This document shows, piece by piece, positions 1 through 7,237 of a DNA stretch of 12,192 nucleotides. The notes under the pieces were generated by a model. The model had not been told where the DNA came from. It did not search any database and saw only the letters and a list, made by a program, of their open reading frames with translations. The position numbers and the translations under genes were made by a program. The stretch's first letter is position 1, and every line of letters starts with the position of its first letter. Source of the DNA: an uncultured Eubacteriales bacterium (GTDB taxonomy: Bacteria; Bacillota; Clostridia; Oscillospirales; CAG-272); NCBI GenBank assembly GCA_900555785.1, contig USMO01000026.1:1-12192 (forward strand), read 5' to 3'.

Positions 1-1
1 T

Positions 2-553
2 GCAAAGGCTTTGGATATTGTGGAGAACGCCAAGGCGAGCCGCCCGTCGGTTTGCAACGCCGAGGAGGTGCTGCTGGTCCATCGCGATGTGGCACCGGTC
101 TTTCTGCCGCAGCTGCAGAAGCGGCTGTGTGAGGACCGCGCGGCGCGGGGGGTGCCGCCGGTGGAGTTGCGATGCGATGCGGCGGCACAGGAAATCCTGC
201 ACGAAAAGCCCGCATCGGACCGCGATTTTGACACCGAATTTCTCGATTACATCCTTGCTGTAAAGGTGGTGGATTCCGCAGAGGCTGCCGTAGCGCACAT
301 TGCGGCGCATTCCACATCGCACAGCGAATCGATTGTGACCGAGAACCGCGCGACTGCCGATTACTTTACCGCCAATGTGGACAGCGCGGCGGTCTATGTC
401 AATGCATCCACGCGGTTTACCGATGGCGGCGAGTTCGGACTGGGTTGCGAGATGGGCATTTCCACGCAGAAGCTGCACGCGCGCGGACCGCTTGGGCTGA
501 ACGAGCTGACAACCTACAAATATATTATCCACGGCAACGGACAGATCCGCTGA
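2..553 (+). CDS. proA: Glutamate-5-semialdehyde dehydrogenase (gamma-glutamyl phosphate reductase), C-terminal part
   Basis: This gene runs in from the left edge; 183 codons are visible of a protein usually about 415 residues long, so roughly the N-terminal 230 residues lie outside. ProA is the NADPH-dependent cytosolic enzyme that reduces gamma-glutamyl phosphate to glutamate-5-semialdehyde, the second step of proline synthesis. The fragment opens in the segment NAKASRPSVCNAEE, whose cysteine (bases 53-55) matches the catalytic thiol of the family. Further on it has the family blocks ENRATADYF, VYVNASTRFTDGGEFGLG and a C-terminal GPLGLNELTTYKY, all diagnostic of ProA. The stop codon is 16 bases before the preferred proC start, so the two are almost certainly cotranscribed, and a proB upstream of the window would be expected. 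I see no frameshift. The identification is secure; only the missing N-terminus limits it. Confidence 0.96.
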   Translation, partial: AKALDIVENAKASRPSVCNAEEVLLVHRDVAPVFLPQLQKRLCEDRAARGVPPVELRCDAAAQEILHEKPASDRDFDTEFLDYILAVKVVDSAEAAVAHIAAHSTSHSESIVTENRATADYFTANVDSAAVYVNASTRFTDGGEFGLGCEMGISTQKLHARGPLGLNELTTYKYIIHGNGQIR

Positions 554-569
554 GAAAGGAACATTGGAG

Positions 570-1367
570 ATGAAGATCGCGTTTATCGGGACCGGAAATA
601 TGGGATCTGCCTGTGCAAAAGCCGCGCGTGCCGCACTCCCGCAGGCAGAGCTTCTGCTGGCAAACCGGACAAAGGCAAAGGCTGCAGCTCTGGCTGCCGA
701 GCTTGGCGCCCGGGTGACCGACAACCGCCGCGCCGCAGAGGAGGCAGAGTTTCTCGTTCTCGGGGTCAAGCCGCAGATGTTGGAGACGCTGGCTGAGGAG
801 ATCGGAGACGTGACAGCCGGCAGGGAGAACCTGGTGCTGGTCAGCATGGCGGCTGGCGTGACGGTGGAACGCCTGAACGCGCTGTTCGGAAAGCGTCTGC
901 CGGTCATCCGCATGATGCCGAATCTGCCGGTGACGCTTGGAAAAGGCGTGACGCTGTGGTGCGCGAATGACCGCGTAACGGCAGTTGAAAAACAGGTCTT
1001 TTGCGCAATGTTCGAAAAGTCAGGAGTGCTCAGCGAACTTCCGGAGCGGCTGATCGATGCCGGAAGTGCGGTCTCGGGCTGCGGACCGGCGTTTGTCTGC
1101 CTGTTCCTGGAAGCAATTGCGGACGGCGCGGTTGCTTGCGGTCTGCCGCGCGGATATGCGCTGGAATATGCGGCGTATACGCTGCTCGGAACTGCCGGAC
1201 TTCTGCTGGAAACGGGAAAGCACCCGGGCGAGGTGAAGGACGCGGTTTGCAGTCCCGCAGGCTCCACGATTGCAGGCGTTCGGGCGCTGGAGAACGGCGC
1301 ATTCCGTGCGGATGTCATGAACGCGGTGATTGCGGCGTTTGAACGGACCAAAGAGCTTGGAAACTGA
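570..1367 (+). CDS. proC: Pyrroline-5-carboxylate reductase
   Basis: This 265-residue protein has the normal length for ProC, the cytosolic NAD(P)H enzyme that makes proline from pyrroline-5-carboxylate. The N-terminus MKIAFIGTGNMGSA is a Rossmann dinucleotide-binding loop (GxGxxG), followed by the ANRT segment of the nucleotide pocket. MMPNLPVTLGKG near residue 115 and the C-terminal helical dimerisation domain (AGSAVSGCGPAFV, then HPGEVKDAVCSPAGSTIAGV) match the ProC signature, including the substrate-binding SPAGSTIAG block. I chose the ATG at 570 over a TTG at 564 because GAAAGGA at 554-560 lies 9 bases upstream of the ATG but only 3 from the TTG, and because the Rossmann strand starts right after this methionine. 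With proA immediately upstream, the window shows the last two steps of proline synthesis together. The next gene starts 9 bases after the stop. Confidence 0.96.
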   Translation: MKIAFIGTGNMGSACAKAARAALPQAELLLANRTKAKAAALAAELGARVTDNRRAAEEAEFLVLGVKPQMLETLAEEIGDVTAGRENLVLVSMAAGVTVERLNALFGKRLPVIRMMPNLPVTLGKGVTLWCANDRVTAVEKQVFCAMFEKSGVLSELPERLIDAGSAVSGCGPAFVCLFLEAIADGAVACGLPRGYALEYAAYTLLGTAGLLLETGKHPGEVKDAVCSPAGSTIAGVRALENGAFRADVMNAVIAAFERTKELGN

Positions 1368-1376
1368 GGGGCGGTT

Positions 1377-2318
1377 ATGAATCTGTTATATCTGAAATAC
1401 GCCGCAGAGGTTGCCGCCTGCGGGTCGATCAACAAGGCTGCGGAACGGCTGTATATCGACCAACCGAATCTGAGCCGGTCCATCAAGGATCTGGAGGCGT
1501 CCCTGGGCGTGGTGCTGTTCGAGCGCAGCGCACGGGGCATGAAGCTGACACCGGACGGCGAGGAGTTTTTGAAATATGCAAAGGTCATCCTTGCCGAGGT
1601 TGACGCAATGGAGAACATGTTCCGCGCCGGAAGCGCAAACCGGCAGCGCTTCTCGCTGTCGGTGCCGCGCGCAAGCTATATTTCCGAGGCATTTGCGGCC
1701 TTTTCGCGGCAGTTTTCGGAGAGCGGCGAGGTGGAGGCGTTCTACAAGGAGACCAACTCCATGCGCACGCTGAAGAACATTCTGGAGGACGGCTACAAGC
1801 TGGGCATCATCCGTTATGCCGCGCAGTATGACAAATATTACAAGGATATGCTGGACGAAAAGGGGCTGGCGTATGAGCTGATCTGCGAATTCCGGTTTGT
1901 GCTGCTGGTCAGCCGGCAGTCGGTGCTGGCAACCAAGGAGACCGTAACCGCCGAGGACCTGGCAGGGCTGACCGAGATTGCGCACGGCGACCCGTATGTG
2001 CCGTCCCTGCCGCTGGAAGAGGTGCGCAAGGAGGAGCTGTCCGGCATCAGCCCGCGCCGCGTGTTCGTGTTCGAGCGCGGAAGCCAGTTCGATCTGCTTG
2101 CCGGAAACCCCGACACCTTTATGTGGGTGTCGCCGATTCCGCAGGCGGTGCTGGATCGCTTCGGGCTTGTGGAGCGGGTCTGCAACGGGAACAAGAAGCT
2201 GTATAAGGACATCCTGATTCGCCGGAAGGATTACAAGCTGTCCGCGCTGGACAATGCGTTCATTGCGGAGCTTTGCCGGACGAAGCGGGAGGTATTTCGG
2301 GAGGACCACGCACAATGA
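1377..2318 (+). CDS. LysR-family transcriptional regulator
   Basis: This is a 313-residue protein of standard LysR length. Residues 1-60 form the winged helix-turn-helix: YAAEVAACGSINKAAERL, then IDQPNLSRSIKDLEASLG and LFERSARGMKLTPDG, which is the classic LysR block order. Residues from about 90 onward are the periplasmic-binding-protein-like effector domain (SLSVPRASYISEAF, then a hinge region), which normally binds a small molecule. It acts as a cytosolic DNA-binding oligomer. The start is supported by the GAGGGG just upstream and by the HTH beginning a few residues in. Its stop overlaps the start of the phosphoesterase gene, so it is translated within the proline cluster rather than divergently from a target, which is unusual for a LysR regulator. 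The ligand and target genes cannot be deduced. Control of the proline genes or of the neighbouring phosphoesterase is possible but unproven. Confidence 0.92.
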   Translation: MNLLYLKYAAEVAACGSINKAAERLYIDQPNLSRSIKDLEASLGVVLFERSARGMKLTPDGEEFLKYAKVILAEVDAMENMFRAGSANRQRFSLSVPRASYISEAFAAFSRQFSESGEVEAFYKETNSMRTLKNILEDGYKLGIIRYAAQYDKYYKDMLDEKGLAYELICEFRFVLLVSRQSVLATKETVTAEDLAGLTEIAHGDPYVPSLPLEEVRKEELSGISPRRVFVFERGSQFDLLAGNPDTFMWVSPIPQAVLDRFGLVERVCNGNKKLYKDILIRRKDYKLSALDNAFIAELCRTKREVFREDHAQ

Positions 2319-2860
2319 AATGGTTGATTGCATCGGATATTCACGGTTCGGCAAAATGGTGCCGCAAGCTCCTGGAGCGTTACAGGGCAGAGGGCGCGGA
2401 CCGGCTGCTGCTGTTGGGTGACCTGCTCTATCACGGACCGCGCAACGACCTGCCGGAGGAGTATGCCCCCAAGCAGGTGATTGAAATGCTGAACGGGCTG
2501 CGGCAGGATATTCTCTGCGTGCGCGGTAACTGCGAGGCTGAGGTGGACCAGATGGTGCTTGCATTTCCGGTGCTTGCCGATTATGCACTGCTGGAACTGG
2601 GCAACCGCATGGTCTTTGCCACGCACGGGCACGTCTACAACGAAGGGCATCTGCCGCCCCTGCATGACGGCGACATTCTGCTGCACGGGCACACGCATGT
2701 CCCGAAGTGCGTGGACCATGAAACCTACATCTATATGAACCCCGGCTCGGTCTCCATCCCGAAGGAGGGGAGCCACCACGGCTATATGACGCTGGAATCC
2801 GGCATCTTCCGCTGGCTGGACCTCGACGGAACCCTTAAAAACGAGTTCTGCGCACAATAA
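2315..2860 (+). CDS. YfcE/MJ0936-type metallophosphoesterase
   Basis: This 181-residue calcineurin-like phosphoesterase carries the full set of metal-binding motifs in order: DIHG (about residue 8), GDLLYHG (about 40), GNCE (about 75), HGH (about 105) and GHTHVP (about 130), followed by NPGSVSIPK. These are the ligands of a dinuclear metal centre. Length and motif order match YfcE, a phosphodiesterase in E. coli active on model substrates but with unsettled physiological substrate. It is probably cytosolic, since no signal peptide is visible. The ATG overlaps the stop of the LysR gene (ATGA), with GGGAGGA at 2299-2305 as ribosome site, so translation is likely coupled. An upstream in-frame alternative start at 2273 would add 14 residues lacking homology and lie inside the LysR gene, so I rejected it. 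The gene ends 276 bases before rex and is probably the last gene of the proline cluster. Confidence 0.93.
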   Translation: MKWLIASDIHGSAKWCRKLLERYRAEGADRLLLLGDLLYHGPRNDLPEEYAPKQVIEMLNGLRQDILCVRGNCEAEVDQMVLAFPVLADYALLELGNRMVFATHGHVYNEGHLPPLHDGDILLHGHTHVPKCVDHETYIYMNPGSVSIPKEGSHHGYMTLESGIFRWLDLDGTLKNEFCAQ

Positions 2861-2870
2861 GGACGGCGAT

Positions 2871-3010
2871 GAGGGCTCCGCGCCCTCGACCGCGCCGCCT
2901 CCCCCAAAAGGCGGGCGAAAACTTTCACCGGATGAAAGTTGGTTTAAAGTTCTTGGAGTCCTTAGAACCTTCTTGGGGGAAGGTTCTAAGTGGGTTTGGG
3001 CAACGCCCAA
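2871..3010. repeat. Array of five short inverted repeats (candidate interspersed extragenic element)
   Basis: Five perfect inverted repeats follow each other in 140 bases. GAGGGC/GCCCTC is at 2871-2876 and 2882-2887. CCGCCT/AGGCGG is at 2895-2900 and 2909-2914. AACTTTC/GAAAGTT is at 2920-2926 and 2934-2940. CTTAGAACCTTC/GAAGGTTCTAAG is at 2961-2972 and 2979-2990 (12-base stem, 6-base loop). TTGGGC/GCCCAA is at 2996-3001 and 3005-3010. None is followed by a U-run, so this is not a standard intrinsic terminator, although it may weaken read-through from the phosphoesterase gene into rex. My recollection is that very similar hairpin strings recur between genes in Oscillospirales genomes, which suggests a REP/MITE-like family. 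That is recollection, not a search result. Confidence 0.6.
2961..2990. repeat. 12-base perfect stem-loop within the hairpin array
   Basis: The arms at 2961-2972 and 2979-2990 are exact reverse complements around a TTGGGG loop. It is the strongest single hairpin in the gap between the phosphoesterase gene and rex. The downstream bases are G/T mixed rather than a T-run, so if it stops transcription it would need Rho or another factor. A role as processing site or part of a mobile repeat is equally possible. Confidence 0.6.
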
Positions 3011-3038
3011 GGTCTTCTAAGGTCTATTCCGTAACAGC

Positions 3039-3050
3039 TATATCGATATA
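3039..3050. promoter_or_regulatory. Perfect palindrome TATATCGATATA upstream of rex
   Basis: This is an exact 12-base palindrome lying about 28 bases before the predicted rex -35 box, in the AT-rich end of an otherwise GC-rich gap. It does not resemble the published Rex operator (TTGTTAA-N4-TTAACAA or TTGTGAA-N4-TTCACAA), so if it is an operator it probably serves another regulator. It could also be chance in AT-rich promoter DNA. Confidence 0.3.
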
Positions 3051-3077
3051 TACAAGATAGATATGTGAAAACGACAA

Positions 3078-3106
3078 TTCCCAAAGAGGCGGATTTGTGC
3101 TATAAT
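3078..3106 (+). promoter_or_regulatory. Sigma-A-type promoter for the rex-adhE-hyd unit
   Basis: A perfect -10 box TATAAT sits at 3101-3106 with an extended TG dinucleotide at 3098-3099. A weaker -35 box TTCCCA (4 of 6 to consensus) is at 3078-3083 with the ideal 17-base spacer. Transcription would start near 3113, giving a short leader of about 25 bases before the rex ATG at 3137. This is the only convincing promoter in the window and probably drives the whole unit to the terminator at 12071. Confidence 0.75.
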
Positions 3107-3136
3107 GGATGCTGGAATATAAGAGGGAGGTGTCGG

Positions 3137-3760
3137 ATGGAACTTTCACGCGCGACAATGGGCAGATTGCCGGGGTATCTGGCATTCCTCCGGAGTCTGC
3201 CTGTCGGAACACAAACCATTTCGGCAACCGCAATCGCAAAAGCGCTGGAGCTTGGCGAGGTGCAGGTGCGAAAGGACCTGTCGGCGGTCTGCGGAATGGG
3301 CAAGCCGAAAATCGGCTACGAGGTCACGGAACTTTCCATGGCACTGGAGGCAACCATCGGCAGCCGCGCCGGTTGCGAGGCGGTCATCGTCGGTGCCGGA
3401 AAACTGGGGCTGGCGCTGCTCGGCTTCAAGGGCTTTTCGGAATACGGTCTGACCGTGACGCACGCGTTCGACCTGCTGCCGGGGAATAACCCCGCTGTGC
3501 ATCCGATTGATGAACTGCCGTCCTACTGCCGCCTGCATCAGGTGGAGATCGGCGTCATCACGGTACCGCCGGAGGCTGCGCAGGACGTAGCGGAGCTGCT
3601 GGTGCGCGGCGGCGTGCGGGCAATCTGGTGCTTTGCGCCGGTGCGGCTCGAGCTGCCGGAGAATGTGACGGTGCAGTATGAGAACATGGCGCTGTCGCTG
3701 GCACATCTGCATCAGAAGGTGAAAAATCAAAATCTGGGAGGATATCAGGGTGAGTCGTGA
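3137..3760 (+). CDS. rex: Redox-sensing transcriptional repressor Rex
   Basis: This 207-residue protein has the length of Rex, the cytosolic dimeric repressor that reads the NADH/NAD+ ratio and represses fermentative genes when NADH is low. Residues 1-80 form the winged helix (RLPGYLAFLRSL, ALELGEVQVRKDLSAV, GKPKIGYEV). The Rossmann domain follows with VIVGAGKLGLALL (GxGxxG) near residue 85. A C-terminal domain-swapped helix (YENMALSLAHLHQKV) closes it. I chose the ATG at 3137, preceded by AGGGAGG at 3124-3130. An in-frame GTG at 3065 would add 24 residues foreign to the family and overlap the promoter. The gene overlaps adhE by 11 bases, so their translation is linked. Rex controlling adhE and hydrogenase genes is established in Clostridia. 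Autoregulation is expected, but I found no clear Rex operator by eye. Confidence 0.95.
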   Translation: MELSRATMGRLPGYLAFLRSLPVGTQTISATAIAKALELGEVQVRKDLSAVCGMGKPKIGYEVTELSMALEATIGSRAGCEAVIVGAGKLGLALLGFKGFSEYGLTVTHAFDLLPGNNPAVHPIDELPSYCRLHQVEIGVITVPPEAAQDVAELLVRGGVRAIWCFAPVRLELPENVTVQYENMALSLAHLHQKVKNQNLGGYQGES

Positions 3761-6431
3761 AAAGCTGACGGTCGATTCGGTGGAAACGCTGGAGCGCGCG
3801 CTGCAGGACGTGCGGAAAGCGCAGCAGCAGTATGCCACCTACACGCAGGAGCAGGTTGACGCGATCTTTAAGGCTGCGGCGATCGCCGCCAACCAGGCGC
3901 GCATCCCGCTGGCAAAGCTGGCGGTTGAGGAGACCGGCATGGGCGTGGTGGAAGACAAGGTAATCAAGAACAACTACGCAGCCGAGCATATCTACAATGC
4001 CTACCGCCGCACGAAGACCTGCGGGGTGATTGAAGAGGACAAGGCTTACGGCATGAAGAAGATTGCCGAGCCGATCGGCGTCATTGCGGCGGTTATTCCG
4101 ACCACAAACCCGACCTCAACCGCTATCTTCAAGTGCCTGCTGGCGCTGAAGACGCGAAACGCAATCCTCATCAGCCCGCACCCGCGCGCCAAAAAGTCAA
4201 CGGCGGCTGCGGCAAAAATCGTTCTGGACGCGGCAGTTGCTGCCGGTGCGCCGGAGAACATCATCAGCTGGATTGATGCGCCGTCGCTGGACATGACGAA
4301 CCTGCTGATGAAGGAAGCGGACATCATTCTGGCAACGGGCGGTCCGGGCATGGTCCGGGCGGCATATTCCTCTGGCAAACCGGCGCTGGGCGTCGGAGCA
4401 GGCAATACGCCGGCAATCATCGATGACAGCGCGGACATCGTGCTGGCGGTCAGCTCGATTATCCATTCCAAAACCTTTGACAACGGCATGATCTGCGCGT
4501 CGGAGCAGTCGGTGATCGTGCTGGACGGCGTGTATGATGCCGTCCGGGCGGAATTTGCCAATCGCGGGTGCTATTTCCTGAACCCGATGGAAACCGAAAA
4601 GGTGCGCAAGACCATCCTGATCAACGGGGCGCTGAACGCGAAAATTGTCGGACAGAGCGCCTGGACCATTGCGTCGCTGGCGGGCATCAAGGTTCCGGAG
4701 GGGACCAAGATTCTCATCGGCGAAGTGGAAAGCGTGGAACTCAGCGAGGAGTTTGCACACGAAAAGCTGTCTCCGGTGCTGGCAATGTACCGCGCAAAAG
4801 ACATTGCGGACGCGTTCGACAAGGCAGAACACCTGATTGCGGACGGCGGCTATGGGCACACGTCGTCGATCTACCTGAACACGCAGACCGGACAGGCGAA
4901 GCTGGACGAGTTTGCGGCGCGCATGAAGACCTGCCGGATCCTGGTCAACACGCCCTCGTCGCAGGGCGGTATCGGAGACCTGTACAACTTCCGGCTGACG
5001 CCTTCGCTGACCCTCGGCTGCGGCTCGTGGGGCGGCAACTCGGTGTCGGAAAATGTCGGCGTCAAGCACTTGCTCAATATCAAGACCGTTGCCGAAAGGA
5101 GAGAGAATATGCTCTGGTTCCGCGCGCCCGAAAAGGTTTATATCAAAAAAGGCTGCCTGCCGGTTGCGCTGGATGAACTGTCAACGGTCCTGCACCGGAA
5201 GCGCGCGTTTGTGGTGACCGACAGTTTCCTTTACCGCAACGGCTACACCAAACCGATTACCGACAAGCTGGACCAGATGGGCATCCAGCACACCACCTTC
5301 TTTGATGTGGCGCCGGATCCGACGCTGACGTCGGCAAAAGAAGGGACCGCGCAGATGCGCACCTTTGAGCCGGACTGCATCATCGCGCTGGGCGGCGGCT
5401 CGGCAATGGACGCGGCAAAGATCATGTGGGTGATGTACGAGCACCCCGAGGTCGACTTTATGGACATGGCAATGCGCTTCATCGACATCCGCAAGCGCGT
5501 GTACACCTTCCCGAAAATGGGCGAAAAGGCGTATTTCATCGCGGTTCCGACCTCTGCCGGGACCGGCTCGGAAGTCACGCCGTTTGCGGTTATCACCGAT
5601 GAGGAGACCGGCATCAAGTATCCGCTTGCCGACTACGAGCTGATGCCCGACATGGCAATCATCGACACCGATTTCCATATGAGCGCGCCGCGCGGTCTGA
5701 CGGCGGCATCCGGCATTGACGCCGTGACGCATGCGCTGGAGGCATATGCTTCTGTGATGGCAACCGATTATACCGACGGGCTTGCGCTGCAGGCACTGAA
5801 GATCATCTTTACCTACCTGCCGCGCGCCTATGATAACGGGCAGACCGACACCGTTGCCCGCGAAAAGATGGCGAATGCTGCAACGATGGCGGGCATGGCG
5901 TTTGCAAACGCATTCCTGGGCGTCTGCCATTCGATGGCGCACAAACTGGGCGCCTTCCACCATCTGCCGCACGGCATCGCGAACGCGCTGATGATCGAAG
6001 AGGTCCTGCGCTTCAACGCTGCCGAAGCACCGGCAAAGATGGGGACTTTCTCGCAGTACGACCATCCGCACACGCTGGCGCGCTATGCCGAGGTCGCGGA
6101 TGCGCTGCAGCTGGGCGGCAAGACCGACACGGAAAAGCTGGAAAATCTGATTGCGGCGGTCAACCGCCTCAAAGAGCGGGTCGGCATCAAGAAGACCATC
6201 CGCGACTACGGCATTGACGAGCAGGATTTCCTGAACCGCCTGGACGAGATGACCGAGCAGGCATTTGATGACCAATGCACCGGTGCCAACCCGCGCTACC
6301 CGCTGATGCGCGAGATCCGGCAGATGTACCTGAACGCTTACTACGGCGACCGGCACTTTACCGAGCAGCCGATGCCGTCTCCCGCAGCGCCCGCGCGCAC
6401 CGGGAACGGAACCGGCAGAAAGAAGAGCTGA
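3750..6431 (+). CDS. adhE: Bifunctional acetaldehyde-CoA/alcohol dehydrogenase
   Basis: This 893-residue protein has full AdhE length. It reduces acetyl-CoA to acetaldehyde and then ethanol, consuming two NADH, as cytosolic helical filaments (spirosomes) in known members. Residues 1 to about 445 are the CoA-acylating aldehyde dehydrogenase, with catalytic Cys249 in FDNGMICASEQ. The conserved linker (AERRENMLWFR, then PEKVYIKKGCL) leads to the iron-dependent alcohol dehydrogenase, with ALGGGSAMDAAK for NAD and PTSAGTGSEVTPF. The iron ligands by analogy to E. coli AdhE are Asp657, His661, His727 and His741. The GTG start has GGGAGG at 3736-3741, 8 bases upstream, and lies inside the end of rex. 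The last about 20 residues are a Pro/Ala/Gly-rich basic tail that looks lineage-specific. Placement behind rex fits its role as the NADH sink when H2 accumulates. Confidence 0.97.
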   Translation: MSREKLTVDSVETLERALQDVRKAQQQYATYTQEQVDAIFKAAAIAANQARIPLAKLAVEETGMGVVEDKVIKNNYAAEHIYNAYRRTKTCGVIEEDKAYGMKKIAEPIGVIAAVIPTTNPTSTAIFKCLLALKTRNAILISPHPRAKKSTAAAAKIVLDAAVAAGAPENIISWIDAPSLDMTNLLMKEADIILATGGPGMVRAAYSSGKPALGVGAGNTPAIIDDSADIVLAVSSIIHSKTFDNGMICASEQSVIVLDGVYDAVRAEFANRGCYFLNPMETEKVRKTILINGALNAKIVGQSAWTIASLAGIKVPEGTKILIGEVESVELSEEFAHEKLSPVLAMYRAKDIADAFDKAEHLIADGGYGHTSSIYLNTQTGQAKLDEFAARMKTCRILVNTPSSQGGIGDLYNFRLTPSLTLGCGSWGGNSVSENVGVKHLLNIKTVAERRENMLWFRAPEKVYIKKGCLPVALDELSTVLHRKRAFVVTDSFLYRNGYTKPITDKLDQMGIQHTTFFDVAPDPTLTSAKEGTAQMRTFEPDCIIALGGGSAMDAAKIMWVMYEHPEVDFMDMAMRFIDIRKRVYTFPKMGEKAYFIAVPTSAGTGSEVTPFAVITDEETGIKYPLADYELMPDMAIIDTDFHMSAPRGLTAASGIDAVTHALEAYASVMATDYTDGLALQALKIIFTYLPRAYDNGQTDTVAREKMANAATMAGMAFANAFLGVCHSMAHKLGAFHHLPHGIANALMIEEVLRFNAAEAPAKMGTFSQYDHPHTLARYAEVADALQLGGKTDTEKLENLIAAVNRLKERVGIKKTIRDYGIDEQDFLNRLDEMTEQAFDDQCTGANPRYPLMREIRQMYLNAYYGDRHFTEQPMPSPAAPARTGNGTGRKKS

Positions 6432-6442
6432 GGAGGGGAAAC

Positions 6443-7192
6443 ATGAACCTGGACAGAATCATTGCGGTCAGAAACCACAAAACCGTTTACCGGGACGGGG
6501 AGCTTTGTATGAAGGTCTTTGACGAGACCTACTCCAAAGCCGACATTCTTGCCGAGGCGCTGAACCAGGCAAGAGTGGAGGAAACGGGACTTGCCATTCC
6601 GCAGATCCGCGAGGTGACCGTGACTGATGGCAAGTGGACCATCATCACCGATTTCATCCGGGGCAAGACCCTGGCGCAGCTGATGACGGAGCACTCCGAG
6701 AAAAAAGAGGACTGGCTGCAGATGCTGGTGGATATTCAGCTGGAGGTCCTTTCCAAGACCTGCCCGCTGCTGCCGAAGCTGCGCGACAAGATGGACCGCA
6801 AAATCAGCATGACCGATTTTGACGCAACCACCCGCTACGAGCTGCACACGCGGCTGGATTCGATGCCCAAGCATGCAAAGCTCTGCCACGGGGATTTCAA
6901 TCCTTCCAATATTATTATCTCTGATGACGGCAAGCCCTATATTCTTGACTGGGCACATGCCACGCAGGGAAACGCCTCGGCGGACGCCGCCCGGACCTAC
7001 CTGTTGTTCTGGCTGGCGGGCGACATTGACGGTGCGGAGCGCTATCTCAAGCTGTTCTGCATCAAGAGTGACACCGCCAAGCAGTACGTGCAGAAATGGA
7101 TGCCCATCGTTGCCGCCTCGCAGACCCTGAAGGGCAACGAAAAGGAGCGCGAGTTCCTGCATTCTTGGGTCGATGTTGTGGATTACGAATAA
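6443..7192 (+). CDS. APH-like (aminoglycoside phosphotransferase fold) protein or small-molecule kinase
   Basis: This 249-residue protein has the eukaryotic-type kinase fold in its compact APH form. The N-lobe contains a candidate ATP-binding lysine (Lys24 in ELCMKVF). FIRGKTLAQLM resembles the hinge. The catalytic loop is HGDFNPSNI, with Asp151 as catalytic base and Asn156 as metal ligand. ILDWAHA gives the second metal ligand Asp169 (the DFG equivalent). All key residues are present, so it should be active. The ATG at 6443 follows AGGAGGGG at 6431-6438, 11 bases after the adhE stop; a longer in-frame start inside adhE was rejected. In Ruminococcus albus the equivalent hyd operon is reported to include a Ser/Thr protein kinase. 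Given the phosphatase gene downstream, a protein target is more likely than an antibiotic or sugar, but the substrate cannot be read from sequence. Confidence 0.85.
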   Translation: MNLDRIIAVRNHKTVYRDGELCMKVFDETYSKADILAEALNQARVEETGLAIPQIREVTVTDGKWTIITDFIRGKTLAQLMTEHSEKKEDWLQMLVDIQLEVLSKTCPLLPKLRDKMDRKISMTDFDATTRYELHTRLDSMPKHAKLCHGDFNPSNIIISDDGKPYILDWAHATQGNASADAARTYLLFWLAGDIDGAERYLKLFCIKSDTAKQYVQKWMPIVAASQTLKGNEKEREFLHSWVDVVDYE

Positions 7193-7204
7193 CCAAAATA
7201 ATAT
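7176..7204 (+). promoter_or_regulatory. Possible weak internal promoter before the hydS block
   Basis: The 45-base gap 7193-7237 is strikingly AT-rich compared with its surroundings and contains the palindrome AAAATTTT (7206-7213). TTGTGG at 7176-7181 and TAATAT at 7199-7204 are separated by 17 bases, but they match consensus at only 3 and 4 of 6 positions. This could let the sensor genes be made independently of adhE. The AT-richness may instead simply keep the ribosome site of the next gene unfolded. Confidence 0.25.
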
Positions 7205-7237
7205 GAAAATTTTAAAAATAGAAAGAGAGAATCCATC

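Noticed and set aside
1386..2588. 400-residue antisense ORF opposite the LysR and phosphoesterase genes
   Set aside because: It overlaps two clear + strand genes and shows no recognisable motif.
2961..2990. Intrinsic terminator for the phosphoesterase gene
   Set aside because: The stem is excellent but no T-run follows on either strand, so it is reported as a repeat instead.
2869..3060. Possible 63-residue + strand ORF between the phosphoesterase gene and rex
   Set aside because: It lies wholly within the hairpin array and palindrome region, has arginine/proline-rich composition and no motif. Its coding potential is explained by the repeat.
3063..3080. Rex operator at ATGTGAA-N4
   Set aside because: Only the left half resembles the consensus; the right half (ACAATTC) does not form the inverted repeat.
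3065..3136. Upstream GTG start giving Rex 24 extra residues
   Set aside because: It would place the -10 box inside the coding region and add sequence foreign to Rex. The ATG at 3137 has a good ribosome site.
5181..6356. 391-residue antisense ORF opposite the alcohol dehydrogenase half of adhE
   Set aside because: It is a shadow of the conserved adhE frame, with no motifs.
6275..6442. GTG start inside adhE extending the kinase by 56 residues
   Set aside because: The extension is an out-of-frame reading of adhE, rich in Arg/Ala. AGGAGGGG directly precedes the ATG at 6443.
6443..7192. Aminoglycoside resistance gene
   Set aside because: It has the fold of that family, but operon context and the generic motif set give no support for antibiotic phosphorylation.
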